Positions 8,962 to 17,196 of a stretch of DNA of 42,565 nucleotides are shown here, piece after piece (within the stretch, counting starts at the first letter, position 1; every line of letters starts with the position of its first letter). The notes beneath the pieces were generated by a model. It was not told the DNA's origin. It was given only the letters and a program-made list of their open reading frames with translations, and did no database searches. This stretch comes from Candidatus Thalassarchaeum sp. GTDB lineage: Archaea > Thermoplasmatota > Poseidoniia > Poseidoniales > Thalassarchaeaceae. The stretch spans positions 1 through 42,565 of the forward strand of contig JASMMD010000010.1 of the NCBI GenBank assembly GCA_030748335.1. The letters run 5' to 3'. The translations under genes were made by a program, and so were the position numbers.

Positions 8962-9747
8962 CTATCTGGCTAGCTCGGCAACTGAGCCGACTACCAAACT
9001 AGGACTCTGGGTAGCCGCTTCGAGATCTTCCCTCGTGGCCTCACCACTCAGGACCAGCACCCCGTGGACACCCGCCCTCTCCGCCATCTCTATGTCGGTG
9101 TAGAGACGGTCTCCCACCATCGCGCATTGATCGGGGCGCAGCCCCAACGCCTCGACCTTGTGTAGTATCATCCCGGCGTTCGGCTTGCCGCAAACATGCT
9201 CGGGACGCACTCCTGTGGTCGCTTCGAAGAGCTCCATGTAGGCCCCGGTGTCAGGCAGGCCACCATCTGGCGAAGGGCAGACTGTGTCGGGATGACTCGC
9301 GACCATCGGGATCCCCTTGTGGAGGTGAATCGAAGCCGTGCTGAGCTTCTCGTAGGTGATTTCGGTATCGTAGCCCAGCACGACGTACTGCGGATTCGTC
9401 GAATCGGTCGAGACGCCAGCATCCTCGAGCATCTGGCGCATCCCTGCCGTCCCGACCAGGTAGGTCTCGGAAACGCCGTTCGAGTCCAGCCACGAGAGCA
9501 GGTCGTGTGTAGAGAGAAGGACGTCTTCCGCCGACGCCGGCACTCCCATCCCCTGTAGCTTCTCGACGTACTGGTCGACGGAACGACTCGAGTTGTTCGA
9601 CAGGAAGAAACGTCGAGTCCCTGATCCCTCCAGCCGAGCGAGGAAGTCGAGTGCACCTTCGATTAGTTGGTCACCCAGATATAAGGTACCGTCGAGGTCG
9701 AGGAACACGGCCTCTATTCCTTCCAGAGTCTGGTCTATCCCTGCCAT
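8962..9747 (-). CDS. HAD-IIA family phosphatase (NagD-like)
   Basis: A 261-residue haloacid dehalogenase superfamily hydrolase. The nucleophile motif is DLDGTLYLGD near residues 17-26, motif II is FLSNNSS, the conserved GKPN comes before motif III, and VGDRLYTDIEMA is motif IV. This order and the NagD/phosphoglycolate phosphatase-like C2 cap length identify subclass IIA. Members dephosphorylate small metabolites such as p-nitrophenyl phosphate, nucleotides, glycerol phosphate or phosphoglycolate; the true substrate is unknown. Its ATG is 9 bases after the stop of the geranylgeranyl-reductase-like gene. That tight coupling makes a role connected with phosphorylated glycerol or isoprenoid compounds an attractive but untested inference. 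Confidence 0.92.
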   Translation of the reverse strand: MAGIDQTLEGIEAVFLDLDGTLYLGDQLIEGALDFLARLEGSGTRRFFLSNNSSRSVDQYVEKLQGMGVPASAEDVLLSTHDLLSWLDSNGVSETYLVGTAGMRQMLEDAGVSTDSTNPQYVVLGYDTEITYEKLSTASIHLHKGIPMVASHPDTVCPSPDGGLPDTGAYMELFEATTGVRPEHVCGKPNAGMILHKVEALGLRPDQCAMVGDRLYTDIEMAERAGVHGVLVLSGEATREDLEAATQSPSLVVGSVAELAR

Positions 9748-9756
9748 CTGATCATC

Positions 9757-11136
9757 TCATGGGAGCATTATAGTCTTGAAAAGGAACCACTTGCTGAAGA
9801 GCTTTTCCTGAGCATCCTTGCTAGCGATCATCTCCGACATCATCTTGCCAATCTCCTCCTTCCTCGAGGCCTTCTTGATGAAGAAGTTAGAGATGAGCTT
9901 CCACTTCATCATCCCCTGCAACCTCTTCGAGTTGGTCAATTCCTTGCCCAACTCACCCCACATCTCCTCCATGTAAGCCACTGCAGCATCCTCAGGGAAC
10001 CCATCAGAGTGCAACTCCTTGTCGAAGTGCCTACTACTCATTTTGGCTGTCAGCAACGCGTTTCCTATGCCCTCCCCGCTGAATGGATCGACAAGGCTGG
10101 CTGCGTCCCCAACGGCCATGGCCCCAGCCATCGCCGCTCTTCTGGGCTGGTACGAAGGCGCATCCTTCCTCGGAGAGCCGAATGGGAGCTGCCACCCTTT
10201 CTGTGAGTTTGGGACTAAGGTAGCGTTCGCAAACCTCTTTTTGAATACAGGATGCTCCTCAATGACCCACCTCTGTATCTGCTTGAGGGAACTCTTCTTC
10301 CCCTTCTTTTTCTGCTTTCTCTGTTCGGATATGAGCATACCACATCCGACATTAATCACTCCCTCTTTGACCGGGAAGAGCCAGAAGTATCCGGGAAGCA
10401 CCTCGTCAATGAAATGAATCTCAATCGGTCCTTCTGAGCCCCCCAATCCCTCCACATTCTCCCAATACTCGCGGTAGCCTCCGCAGAAGTGCTCGTCGTC
10501 CCTATGCGGCTCTTCGTGAATCTCAGTGATCTTGCGCGACACAGGGCAGTTGTAACCTCCAGCACCTACTGTCAAGGGAGCTGAGAAGGAGATCTCAGGC
10601 TCCTCGGAACGCGCACCTCCAGTTTTACCACTGACCCCAACTATCCTCTGTTCTCCATCTTCCACCTCAACAGCGACATCATTCACAGAGAAACCTTGGA
10701 TTACCGATCCCCCGGCTTCTAACACCATCTCAGTGGCGCGCTTGAACAGCATGTAGTCGAATTGAACTCTTGGTAAGGCATAGCCCGACAGCAAACCCTT
10801 CGCCTCGTAGGACTCCTTGGGCAGCATCACCCTTACTTCCGAGCCATTCGGACTCCCGAAGACGATTGAGTCGACGACGTAATGGGGAGTGGATTCGACC
10901 ATAGGGAGTACGCCGAGTTCCTCGACGTGGGACAGCGACTTGCCACCAACCGCGTCACCACACGGCTTGTCACGTGGCCAGACCTCCTTCTCGAGCAACA
11001 GTACACGGCAGCCGTTCAACGCGTTGTACGCAGCCGCGGCTGAGCCCCCTGGCCCCCCACCTACGACTATTACATCGAATGCGGAACCGTCATCCGGCAC
11101 AACTCCCGTGTCTATAGGATGCTCCCACTGCTCCAT
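9757..11136 (-). CDS. Geranylgeranyl reductase family FAD-dependent oxidoreductase
   Basis: A flavoprotein of about 459 residues. DVIVVGGGPGGSAAA is the dinucleotide-binding motif, PRDKPCGDAVGGKS is the family-specific PxxKPCG segment, and GDAASLVDPFSGEGIGNA is the second FAD motif. In archaea this family saturates the isoprenoid chains of membrane lipids (digeranylgeranylglycerophospholipid reductase); homologs also act on chlorophyll or quinone side chains. I placed the start at ATG 11136 because GGTGA lies four bases upstream and the Rossmann motif follows about 23 residues later. ATG 11184 and GTG 11199 are in frame. It is the first gene of a five-gene minus-strand run (phosphatase, SDR, two lipoproteins), and it is divergent from the YczE-like gene. 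Confidence 0.88.
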   Translation of the reverse strand: MEQWEHPIDTGVVPDDGSAFDVIVVGGGPGGSAAAAYNALNGCRVLLLEKEVWPRDKPCGDAVGGKSLSHVEELGVLPMVESTPHYVVDSIVFGSPNGSEVRVMLPKESYEAKGLLSGYALPRVQFDYMLFKRATEMVLEAGGSVIQGFSVNDVAVEVEDGEQRIVGVSGKTGGARSEEPEISFSAPLTVGAGGYNCPVSRKITEIHEEPHRDDEHFCGGYREYWENVEGLGGSEGPIEIHFIDEVLPGYFWLFPVKEGVINVGCGMLISEQRKQKKKGKKSSLKQIQRWVIEEHPVFKKRFANATLVPNSQKGWQLPFGSPRKDAPSYQPRRAAMAGAMAVGDAASLVDPFSGEGIGNALLTAKMSSRHFDKELHSDGFPEDAAVAYMEEMWGELGKELTNSKRLQGMMKWKLISNFFIKKASRKEEIGKMMSEMIASKDAQEKLFSKWFLFKTIMLP

Positions 11137-11346
11137 CGACTCACCGTATTCACCTAAGGGACTCCTTGCATTCAAACTATGCATCGATTCGATTCGCACC
11201 CCAAATCTTGCTGGGGGAGGCTTTCAGCACCCCGGGCCACTCCGATTGGGTTCAAGGCTGAAGTCCCATCGTGTGCCATGGGCGTGCTTTCCTTACTACG
11301 CCCGGCCAAGGAGGTCCCCACTACTTGGTGGAGCGCCACCGACCCG

Positions 11347-11958
11347 ATGACCATCAGACCACCTCTCAGGACCCTGCTGATTCTGGTCTTCGGTCTCTGG
11401 GTCTTCGGGACAGGTGACGCCATCCTCATTGCAGCGGGCATTGGGAACACCCCTTGGACGGTACTAGCTGAGGGGATAGCCGTAAACATAGACTGGTCCG
11501 TCGGCCAAGCCACTTTCCTCGTCAGCGTCTTGGTGCTATTGCTGTGGATTCCTTTGAGGGAGAGGCCAGGAATCGGCACCATCCTCAACGCAATACTGAT
11601 TGCAGCCGCAATAGAGGTCATGGTGCCACGCCTCCCAACCCCCGAGACACAGGCCATGGCAATCGCACAGGTCCTCATTGGCGTACTCCTGATTGGCATC
11701 GGCAGTGGGATCTACCTCACAGCCAACCTTGGTCCAGGACCTAGGGATGGCTGGATGACCGGCCTGCAGAAGGTGTCCGGAGTACCGATAGCTAGGGTCC
11801 GGGGGGCTATCGAGATCACGGTTCTCGTAGTCGGGTGGATGTTAGGGGGAACATTCAGGGAGGGCACCATCCTATTCGCCGTCCTCATCGGACCCGTCGT
11901 GGCAACCTGTCTCAATCTCGCAGGCCGCTTCGGCAAGCCGGGTGAGGTTCATGGCTGA
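11347..11958 (+). CDS. YczE-like membrane protein (COG2364 type)
   Basis: An integral membrane protein of 203 residues with about five hydrophobic helices. Near the middle, GIGSGIYLTANLGPGPRDGWMTGL resembles the conserved GxGPRD loop of the YczE/YitT-like group; the first helix contains FGLWVFGTGDAILIAAGIGNTPW, a degenerate internal copy of the same pattern, so the protein may be an internal duplication. The start ATG 11347 puts the first TM helix right after MTIRPPLR; the longer open frame back to 11179 lacks similarity and overlaps the promoter region of the divergent gene. The transport or regulatory substrate of this family is not known. It ends 18 bases before thrC and may be co-transcribed with it. 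Confidence 0.78.
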   Translation: MTIRPPLRTLLILVFGLWVFGTGDAILIAAGIGNTPWTVLAEGIAVNIDWSVGQATFLVSVLVLLLWIPLRERPGIGTILNAILIAAAIEVMVPRLPTPETQAMAIAQVLIGVLLIGIGSGIYLTANLGPGPRDGWMTGLQKVSGVPIARVRGAIEITVLVVGWMLGGTFREGTILFAVLIGPVVATCLNLAGRFGKPGEVHG

Positions 11959-11976
11959 AACCCATCAGGCGAGACC

Positions 11977-13038
11977 ATGGTGGGCCACGGTGTGATAAGG
12001 CGCTATCGCGAGTTTCTGCCGGTATCAGAGCATACCCACGTGGTCTCACTCAACGAAGGCGGCACCCCACTCATCGAGGCCCCGGGAATCGTCAACGAGA
12101 TTGGAGGCAAGTTCCGTCTCCTAGTCAAGCATGAGGGACTCAACCCAACGGCCTCCTTCAAGGATAGGGGAATGACCTTGGCCATCACCAAGGCGGCTGA
12201 GAGGGGGGCGAGCATAGTGGTGTGCGCGAGCACGGGGAACACCAGCGCATCCGCAGCGGCCTATGCAGCCGCCGCAGGGATGACCTGTCTCGTCCTGATA
12301 CCAGAGGGCAAGATCGCCTTCGGCAAGATGGCTCAGGCATTGATTCACGGAGCCCAGACGCTTGAGGTCAGGGGAAACTTCGATGATGCTCTGGAGATTG
12401 TTCGGCAGTTGGGCGAGAGGGACGAGATCGAAATCGTGAACAGCATCAACCCGTTCCGGATACAAGGCCAGAAGACGGCGGCCTTCGAGATCTGCGACGA
12501 CCTAGGCAGCGCCCCTGACATGCACTTCCTGCCGGTGGGCAACGCCGGCAACATCACCGCCTACTGGCTCGGCTACAAGGAGTACCTCGAGGCCGGCCGT
12601 AGCAGCGGGTTACCTCGGATGATGGGCTGGCAAGCCGAGGGGTCCGCTCCGATAGTCCGAGGAGCTCCAGTTGAGGAACCCGAGACCATCGCCACTGCGA
12701 TACGCATCGGCAACCCAGCTAGCTGGCAGAAGGCGGTCGAAGCCGCGAGTGAATCCTCCGGGTCCATCGGCATGGTCAGCGACGAGGAGATACTGGACGC
12801 CCAGCGTCTGTTGGCTCGCACAGCAGGGATCTTCGTCGAGCCCGCCTCCGCGGCCGGAATAGCCGGCCTTGTGAAGTACCACGCAGCAGGCGGCGTGCCC
12901 ACGGGCAGCACCGTGGTTGTCACCGTCACGGGGCACGGTCTGAAGGACCCTGACGTAGCAGTCGAGAACTCTCGAACTGAGCCCACTCTGGTCAATTCCG
13001 ATCTCGATTCGGTGTTGGCCGCAATCGGTCTCGATTAG
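11977..13038 (+). CDS. thrC: Threonine synthase
   Basis: A PLP-dependent enzyme converting O-phosphohomoserine to threonine, fold-type II. The PLP lysine is in the TASFKDRGM motif (Lys62), the phosphate-binding loop is STGNTSAS, and PVGNAGNI is the second cofactor loop. Other segments matching archaeal and bacterial ThrC are [11 protein letters not shown] at the N-terminus and the C-terminal [10 protein letters not shown]. The 353-residue length is typical of short ThrC enzymes. A cysteate- or cystathionine-type member of the same fold is less likely, given the NEGGTPL and SFKDR motifs. Its TAG stop overlaps the stop of the convergent lrp-like gene by four bases. It sits next to a Lrp regulator and a Cys/Met PLP enzyme, consistent with aspartate-family amino acid metabolism. 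Confidence 0.94.
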   Translation: MVGHGVIRRYREFLPVSEHTHVVSLNEGGTPLIEAPGIVNEIGGKFRLLVKHEGLNPTASFKDRGMTLAITKAAERGASIVVCASTGNTSASAAAYAAAAGMTCLVLIPEGKIAFGKMAQALIHGAQTLEVRGNFDDALEIVRQLGERDEIEIVNSINPFRIQGQKTAAFEICDDLGSAPDMHFLPVGNAGNITAYWLGYKEYLEAGRSSGLPRMMGWQAEGSAPIVRGAPVEEPETIATAIRIGNPASWQKAVEAASESSGSIGMVSDEEILDAQRLLARTAGIFVEPASAAGIAGLVKYHAAGGVPTGSTVVVTVTGHGLKDPDVAVENSRTEPTLVNSDLDSVLAAIGLD

Positions 13039-13505
13039 CTGAGCGCCTTCGCCTCGCCATCGTAGTTGTAGAACGACACTAGGGTCTGCGTGTGGCCGAC
13101 ACCTGGAACATCCGAGAGGTCGTCTAGGATAGAGTCCCCGAGGTCTTCCATATTCCTCGCTAGAACCTCGACGATGAAGTCCCACTGGCCGGTGACTATG
13201 TGGCATCCGACGACGAATGGCATGCTACAGATCTCTTGGGCCACCTCTCGTCTATCGGTTTGCCCCCTCTCGCCCGCCCAGTTAGCTAGGATGAAGGCGT
13301 GCAGACTCCACCCAAGCTCCTCTTTTCCGAGTTCCACTGTGAAGCGGCGCACCACCCCTCTCTCCTGCAGCCTCCTAATCCTGTCATGAACAGTAACTCT
13401 CGGCATTCCTAGGGCATCGGCTATGGCCTGCGTGCTGGCACGCGAATCTTCCTTCAACATCCCTACTATCTTGGCGTCCTTGGCGTCCAAATCGGATGTG
13501 GGCAT
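13035..13505 (-). CDS. Lrp/AsnC family transcriptional regulator
   Basis: A 156-residue regulator. The N-terminal winged helix contains [18 protein letters not shown] and the recognition segment [20 protein letters not shown]; the C-terminal RAM/AsnC effector domain includes [17 protein letters not shown]. This is the usual layout of feast/famine regulators, which sense amino acids and often repress themselves. The ATG at 13505 has a TATA-like stretch (TATTTAAT, minus strand, 13530-13537) about 25 bases upstream, so a leaderless transcript is likely. The intergenic space to the divergent Cys/Met gene contains several inverted repeats, and this protein is the obvious candidate to bind them. 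Effector and targets are inferred only from position. Confidence 0.93.
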   Translation of the reverse strand: MPTSDLDAKDAKIVGMLKEDSRASTQAIADALGMPRVTVHDRIRRLQERGVVRRFTVELGKEELGWSLHAFILANWAGERGQTDRREVAQEICSMPFVVGCHIVTGQWDFIVEVLARNMEDLGDSILDDLSDVPGVGHTQTLVSFYNYDGEAKALS

Positions 13506-13509
13506 GATT

Positions 13510-13610
13510 TCTGGAATGACGGATGAAAATTAAATATTCCGTCAATTAGTCGAGAATATCCTATTTCTTAGTGAATAATTCGACATTATTCAATGATTAC
13601 CGGCGTATAG
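13510..13610. promoter_or_regulatory. Divergent promoter/operator region between lrp-like and Cys/Met genes
   Basis: This A/T-rich stretch carries a cluster of inverted repeats. Arms TGACGGA (13517-13523) and TCCGTCA (13538-13544) are perfect complements. ATATTC (13534-13539) pairs with GAATAT (13554-13559). TGAATAAT (13572-13579) pairs with ATTATTCA (13585-13592) around a 5-base centre. A TATA-like stretch for the lrp gene lies at 13530-13537, between the first pair of arms, and a weaker one (GTATAG, 13605-13610) lies about 30 bases before ATG 13640. The arrangement suits autoregulation and regulation of the divergent gene by the Lrp-like protein. Confidence 0.6.
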
Positions 13611-13639
13611 TTGATGACACTACCACTATTCGGAGTTCC

Positions 13640-14842
13640 ATGAGCGACGAGCACTCCGACAAAAGATTCGCTACACGAGCAGTATGGTCAGGCGGGCAGA
13701 ACATAGAGGGGGCTGCCTCTACACCAGTTTTCCTCACTTCGACTTACCAACTCACCGACGAGCGCTACCAAGGGTGGGCCGACGGGGCCCAGCACACCGA
13801 GCTGTACAGCCGTCTCTCAAGTATCAACTCGGAAGCTGTCGCTGCGAAGGTAGCGGCCTTGGAGGGAGCAGAGGATGGGGAGACCTTCGCCAGTGGGATG
13901 TCGGCAGTCAGCACGACCCTGTTGGCTCTGCTTTCGAAGGACGACCACATGGTAGCGAGTGCAGACTGCTACGGTGGTACGTACGGTTTGATTACCGAGG
14001 ATCTTCCGAGATTCGGCATCGGCGTTTCGATGGCTGACATGAGGGACCCGTCTTCCTACGAGGCGGCAATCCAGGAGAACACCAAGGTGCTCTACGTCGA
14101 GACACTTACGAATCCCGTCCTCAAGGTATGTGACCTCGAGGCCATGGCCGCGATTGCCAAGAAGCACGGACTCATCGCCATTGTTGACAATACCTTCGCG
14201 ACACCGTGGGCCTGCAACCCCATCCCGATGGGCTTCGATTTGGTGATCCACTCAGGTACCAAGTACCTCGGTGGCCACTCCGACTTGATTGCGGGAATCG
14301 TCGTCGGTCGCAAGGATCTGGTTGCTGAGATATTCGCCAAGAAGGTGCATCTCGGTGGAGCCGCTGATCCTCACATGTGTTACCTGCTTGAGAGGGGAAT
14401 GAACACACTCCACGCTAGGATGCCGATACATGCGGCCAACTCCGCCGAACTCGCTAGGAGGCTGGAGGCCCACCCGATGATCGAGAGCGTCAATCACTCC
14501 TCCCTGCCTAGTTACGTTGACTATGAGGTGGCGCAGAGGATCATGCCTAGAGGAACCGGGATGCTGTCCTACGTGGTGAAGGGCGGCGACGATGCCGCTT
14601 TGCGCTTCATGAGGACTCTCGAGTTGGTCTTCGAGGCAACCAGTCTCGGTGGGACGCAGAGCCTAGTCGAGTGCCCGTTCAACTCCAGTCACATGTTCGT
14701 GCCCGAGGAGGTGCGCAGGGAGGCAGGTGTAGTGCCTGGTTTCGTGAGGATGAGCGTGGGAATAGAGGACGTCGAGGATATATGGGCAGATATGGACAAG
14801 GCCTTGGCCGCAGCCGGTGCCTTCCTCGAGAGCCGTGCCTGA
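13640..14842 (+). CDS. Cys/Met metabolism PLP enzyme (cystathionine gamma-synthase/lyase or methionine gamma-lyase type)
   Basis: A 400-residue fold-type I enzyme of the trans-sulfuration family. Recognisable segments are STPVFLTSTY, the cofactor loop SGMSAVSTTLLALL, YVETLTNPVLKV, DNTFATPW, and SGTKYLGGHSD with the PLP lysine near residue 208. The family includes cystathionine gamma-synthase, cystathionine beta/gamma-lyase, O-acetylhomoserine sulfhydrylase and methionine gamma-lyase; I cannot separate them by eye. ATG 13640 gives MSDEHSDKRFATRAVW, a typical family N-terminus; the open frame extends to GTG 13571, but that extension lies in the palindrome-rich promoter. It is divergent from the Lrp-like regulator and is followed after 9 bases by a LysE-type exporter, suggesting that amino acid turnover and efflux are linked. 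Confidence 0.92.
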   Translation: MSDEHSDKRFATRAVWSGGQNIEGAASTPVFLTSTYQLTDERYQGWADGAQHTELYSRLSSINSEAVAAKVAALEGAEDGETFASGMSAVSTTLLALLSKDDHMVASADCYGGTYGLITEDLPRFGIGVSMADMRDPSSYEAAIQENTKVLYVETLTNPVLKVCDLEAMAAIAKKHGLIAIVDNTFATPWACNPIPMGFDLVIHSGTKYLGGHSDLIAGIVVGRKDLVAEIFAKKVHLGGAADPHMCYLLERGMNTLHARMPIHAANSAELARRLEAHPMIESVNHSSLPSYVDYEVAQRIMPRGTGMLSYVVKGGDDAALRFMRTLELVFEATSLGGTQSLVECPFNSSHMFVPEEVRREAGVVPGFVRMSVGIEDVEDIWADMDKALAAAGAFLESRA

Positions 14843-14851
14843 GGCTTCGGC

Positions 14852-15451
14852 ATGGAGACCGACCTGCTTCTGGCCACCCTTGCCTTCATCATCCCGATGT
14901 GCTTCACACCCGGTCCCAACAACGTGCTGTGTGCTGCGCACGGCTCCCAGCACGGCCTGAGAGGGACCATGCCCCTGATTCTGGGTATGGCGATCGGTTG
15001 GTCGACACTCGGTATTTTCGTAGGCGCCGCCACCGTATTCATCGAAGAGAATGAGGAATTCTTCCGACTCCTAACCTACGTGGGCGCTGCATACATCGCT
15101 TATCTGGCGTACAAACTGGCTACATCGTCCCCCATTGCCACCGAGCACGAGCAAGCGGACCGCTTAGGCTTCCGGACCGGCCTAGTTCTTCAGGTGGTCA
15201 ATGGAAAGGCCTGGATCCACTTTCTAGTCCTCATGACCGCCTTCGGCGGCCTCTTCGGGAACGGCTTCACTGCGAAGGCCTTACTGGTCCTACTCAACCT
15301 GACTTTCGGTCTTCCCGCAGTCATCACTTGGGCGGCCTTCGGAACCCTCCTTAGACGAGTCTTCAGCACTGAGAGATCCGCGAGAAACCTCAACACGGCG
15401 ATGGGCGTGGCGCTGTTTGCAGTGGCAGTCTGGATAGCAATGCCTCATTGA
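14852..15451 (+). CDS. LysE/RhtB-type amino-acid exporter family protein
   Basis: A 199-residue protein with about six TM helices. TPGPNN near residues 20-25 is the RhtB/LysE signature loop, and VVNGKAWIHFLVLM is the second conserved loop. The family exports homoserine, threonine, lysine, cysteine or similar amino acids. It starts 9 bases after the Cys/Met PLP gene stop, in the same direction, so co-transcription is likely and the exported compound may be a sulfur amino acid or homoserine (inference). It differs clearly from the exporter at 4227-4862, which has PGPLL and NPN loops. The stop TGA abuts the TAA stop of the convergent gene (TGATTA). Confidence 0.9.
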   Translation: METDLLLATLAFIIPMCFTPGPNNVLCAAHGSQHGLRGTMPLILGMAIGWSTLGIFVGAATVFIEENEEFFRLLTYVGAAYIAYLAYKLATSSPIATEHEQADRLGFRTGLVLQVVNGKAWIHFLVLMTAFGGLFGNGFTAKALLVLLNLTFGLPAVITWAAFGTLLRRVFSTERSARNLNTAMGVALFAVAVWIAMPH

Positions 15452-17152
15452 TTAGGGCAATTCGCCCGAACCGCTGACCTCAGCTAACCACTTCATCGCT
15501 GCTTTGTAGTCCTGAACCGAGTCCTCGTTGTCGTTGAGGAGTAAATCCTCGGCAGCGTCCCAAACCGCCTGCAGCGCCGGGACCCAGTCGCCGCCCTTGT
15601 CCCTACTCGCCTCGTCGAAACGCCAAGCATCCGACTCCGTTCTGTCGTGAACGTTGAGCCAGGCCCACCCCATCGCCATGTCCAGGCCCTTGCCCTTGCG
15701 GGCTTTGGAGACCGTGGAGGCGACCCCACTTTCCACCGATTGCCTGACTAAGCCGTCTGCGAAAGCCAGTGGTCCAGGAAGGGTGGCGGCATTCCATGGC
15801 AACCGTTCCAGACGTCTTGCTGTGGATCGACTGTCCCCAAGCTCGCGCAGGAATGCCCCGAAGCCCTGCTTACGCCTCTCCTGCTTGCTCAGGATGCTCT
15901 CGGCCTCCTCGTCGACCAATCCATACATCTCCTCCAGTACGGTGAGGCCGTGTTCGGGCCAGAGGGAGACTAGGTTAGGGTGGCATGCAGAGTCCTCGAA
16001 TCGGACCACGTCGGCCTCGATTTCGAGAACCACACCATCGGTCCTGACATGCACCCCTGATTCTAGAGAGTCTAGTATGCAGGCCAGAGCATCTCTCTCC
16101 TCTGTGGTTCCAGTCATGTGCTCGAGGAAATCCACTCGGGCGTCCTCCGCGAACCAGTGACTGCCAACGACATAACCGTCGTTGATGGAGTTCAGGATGC
16201 TGCTTCTACAGGATCTCGCTAGAACAGAGTCCTCGAGAGTCAACCCGAGCCAGGCACCCAAAACTTCCTCGAGCAGCTCGACACCTTCCTCAGGCAGATC
16301 CCTGTCTTCCGGCCAACCTTCCGGCCTCCACATCCACTCAACACTCGCCACCTCGCTCAGACGGGGGGGTAGCATGCCCCAGGCAACGCTCTGGGTGAAC
16401 TGTTCCTCGGTCTTTGCCAGAGCCGTCTGAGAGACGCCCACGGTGGTCCCATCAATGAACTCCATGCGCAGCCATCCGGCCTTGGTCAACTCGCCTCCGG
16501 CAACGGTGCCCTCATCGAGTCCCTTGCTCCATCTAACCTCGTCACCAGTTAGTTCGATTGATGAGTTGTCAAGACTCCAATCCACCCATTCGGCTGGAGG
16601 GGATGGTGTCCTCCCTGTGAAGACGAAACCTCCATCCCATGAAAAGAACCACTGGCCCGACTTGGCATGCTCATCCCAGACCAGTAGACGCATCTTCGGA
16701 TGGGTGTGGTTCTGGATTCCAGCCAAATGACTCTGCTTGCCACTGCCTCTGCGGATGTAGCTTGCGACACCGAATACTGGATTATTGAACACAGCGACGG
16801 TGGATCGGTCTTCCTCCGAAGCGGCAACCAGACTGCCAGCCAAAGCGCAGCATACCGGGTCCCCTCCCTTCTTGCCCATGCGCTTGCGAAGCCACCTGGG
16901 GTCGTTGCGCTTCGAGGCCACTACGGAGAGTTCCTTGAGCGTCTTCGCCATCCTGTCCTTGGTGAAGAACGAATTATCCACCTCTCCTCGTATTTCCGGT
17001 ACGAAGATCTCAGGGTCGTCCATCAGTTCCTCGAGGTTCTTGTCCAAGCGGTGCTGAATCTCCTTGGAGGCCTTCTTTATCCCCCTCATTCGAACCTTCT
17101 TACGGCGATTCTTGTCGCCCGGGAAGCTGACTTCAGCGGGGGGCTTCGCCAT
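15452..17152 (-). CDS. Unknown protein, about 566 residues
   Basis: I do not recognise a family. The predicted protein is soluble, with no signal peptide or TM helix. The N-terminus is basic (PGDKNRRKKVRMRGIKKASKE), suggesting a nucleic-acid or ribosome contact. The middle has Trp-rich beta-like stretches (GQWFFSWDGGFVF, EWVDWSLD, VEWMWRPEGWP), and the C-terminal third looks helical and acidic. A CCALAGSLVAA segment lies near residue 105. The start ATG 17152 follows AGGTGA five bases upstream; GTG 17161 is in frame but lacks such a site. It follows the diphthine synthase gene by 44 bases on the same strand and may share its mRNA. Function cannot be assigned. Confidence 0.72.
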   Translation of the reverse strand: MAKPPAEVSFPGDKNRRKKVRMRGIKKASKEIQHRLDKNLEELMDDPEIFVPEIRGEVDNSFFTKDRMAKTLKELSVVASKRNDPRWLRKRMGKKGGDPVCCALAGSLVAASEEDRSTVAVFNNPVFGVASYIRRGSGKQSHLAGIQNHTHPKMRLLVWDEHAKSGQWFFSWDGGFVFTGRTPSPPAEWVDWSLDNSSIELTGDEVRWSKGLDEGTVAGGELTKAGWLRMEFIDGTTVGVSQTALAKTEEQFTQSVAWGMLPPRLSEVASVEWMWRPEGWPEDRDLPEEGVELLEEVLGAWLGLTLEDSVLARSCRSSILNSINDGYVVGSHWFAEDARVDFLEHMTGTTEERDALACILDSLESGVHVRTDGVVLEIEADVVRFEDSACHPNLVSLWPEHGLTVLEEMYGLVDEEAESILSKQERRKQGFGAFLRELGDSRSTARRLERLPWNAATLPGPLAFADGLVRQSVESGVASTVSKARKGKGLDMAMGWAWLNVHDRTESDAWRFDEASRDKGGDWVPALQAVWDAAEDLLLNDNEDSVQDYKAAMKWLAEVSGSGELP

Positions 17153-17196
17153 CTTTCTCACCTACCCCAAGTAAGACCCCTGTTTGAGTCCGTCGT

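Noticed and set aside
12610-13206. Minus-strand open frame (198 codons) across thrC and lrp-like 3' ends
   Set aside because: Overlaps two well-supported genes in another frame; composition is that of a frame shadow.
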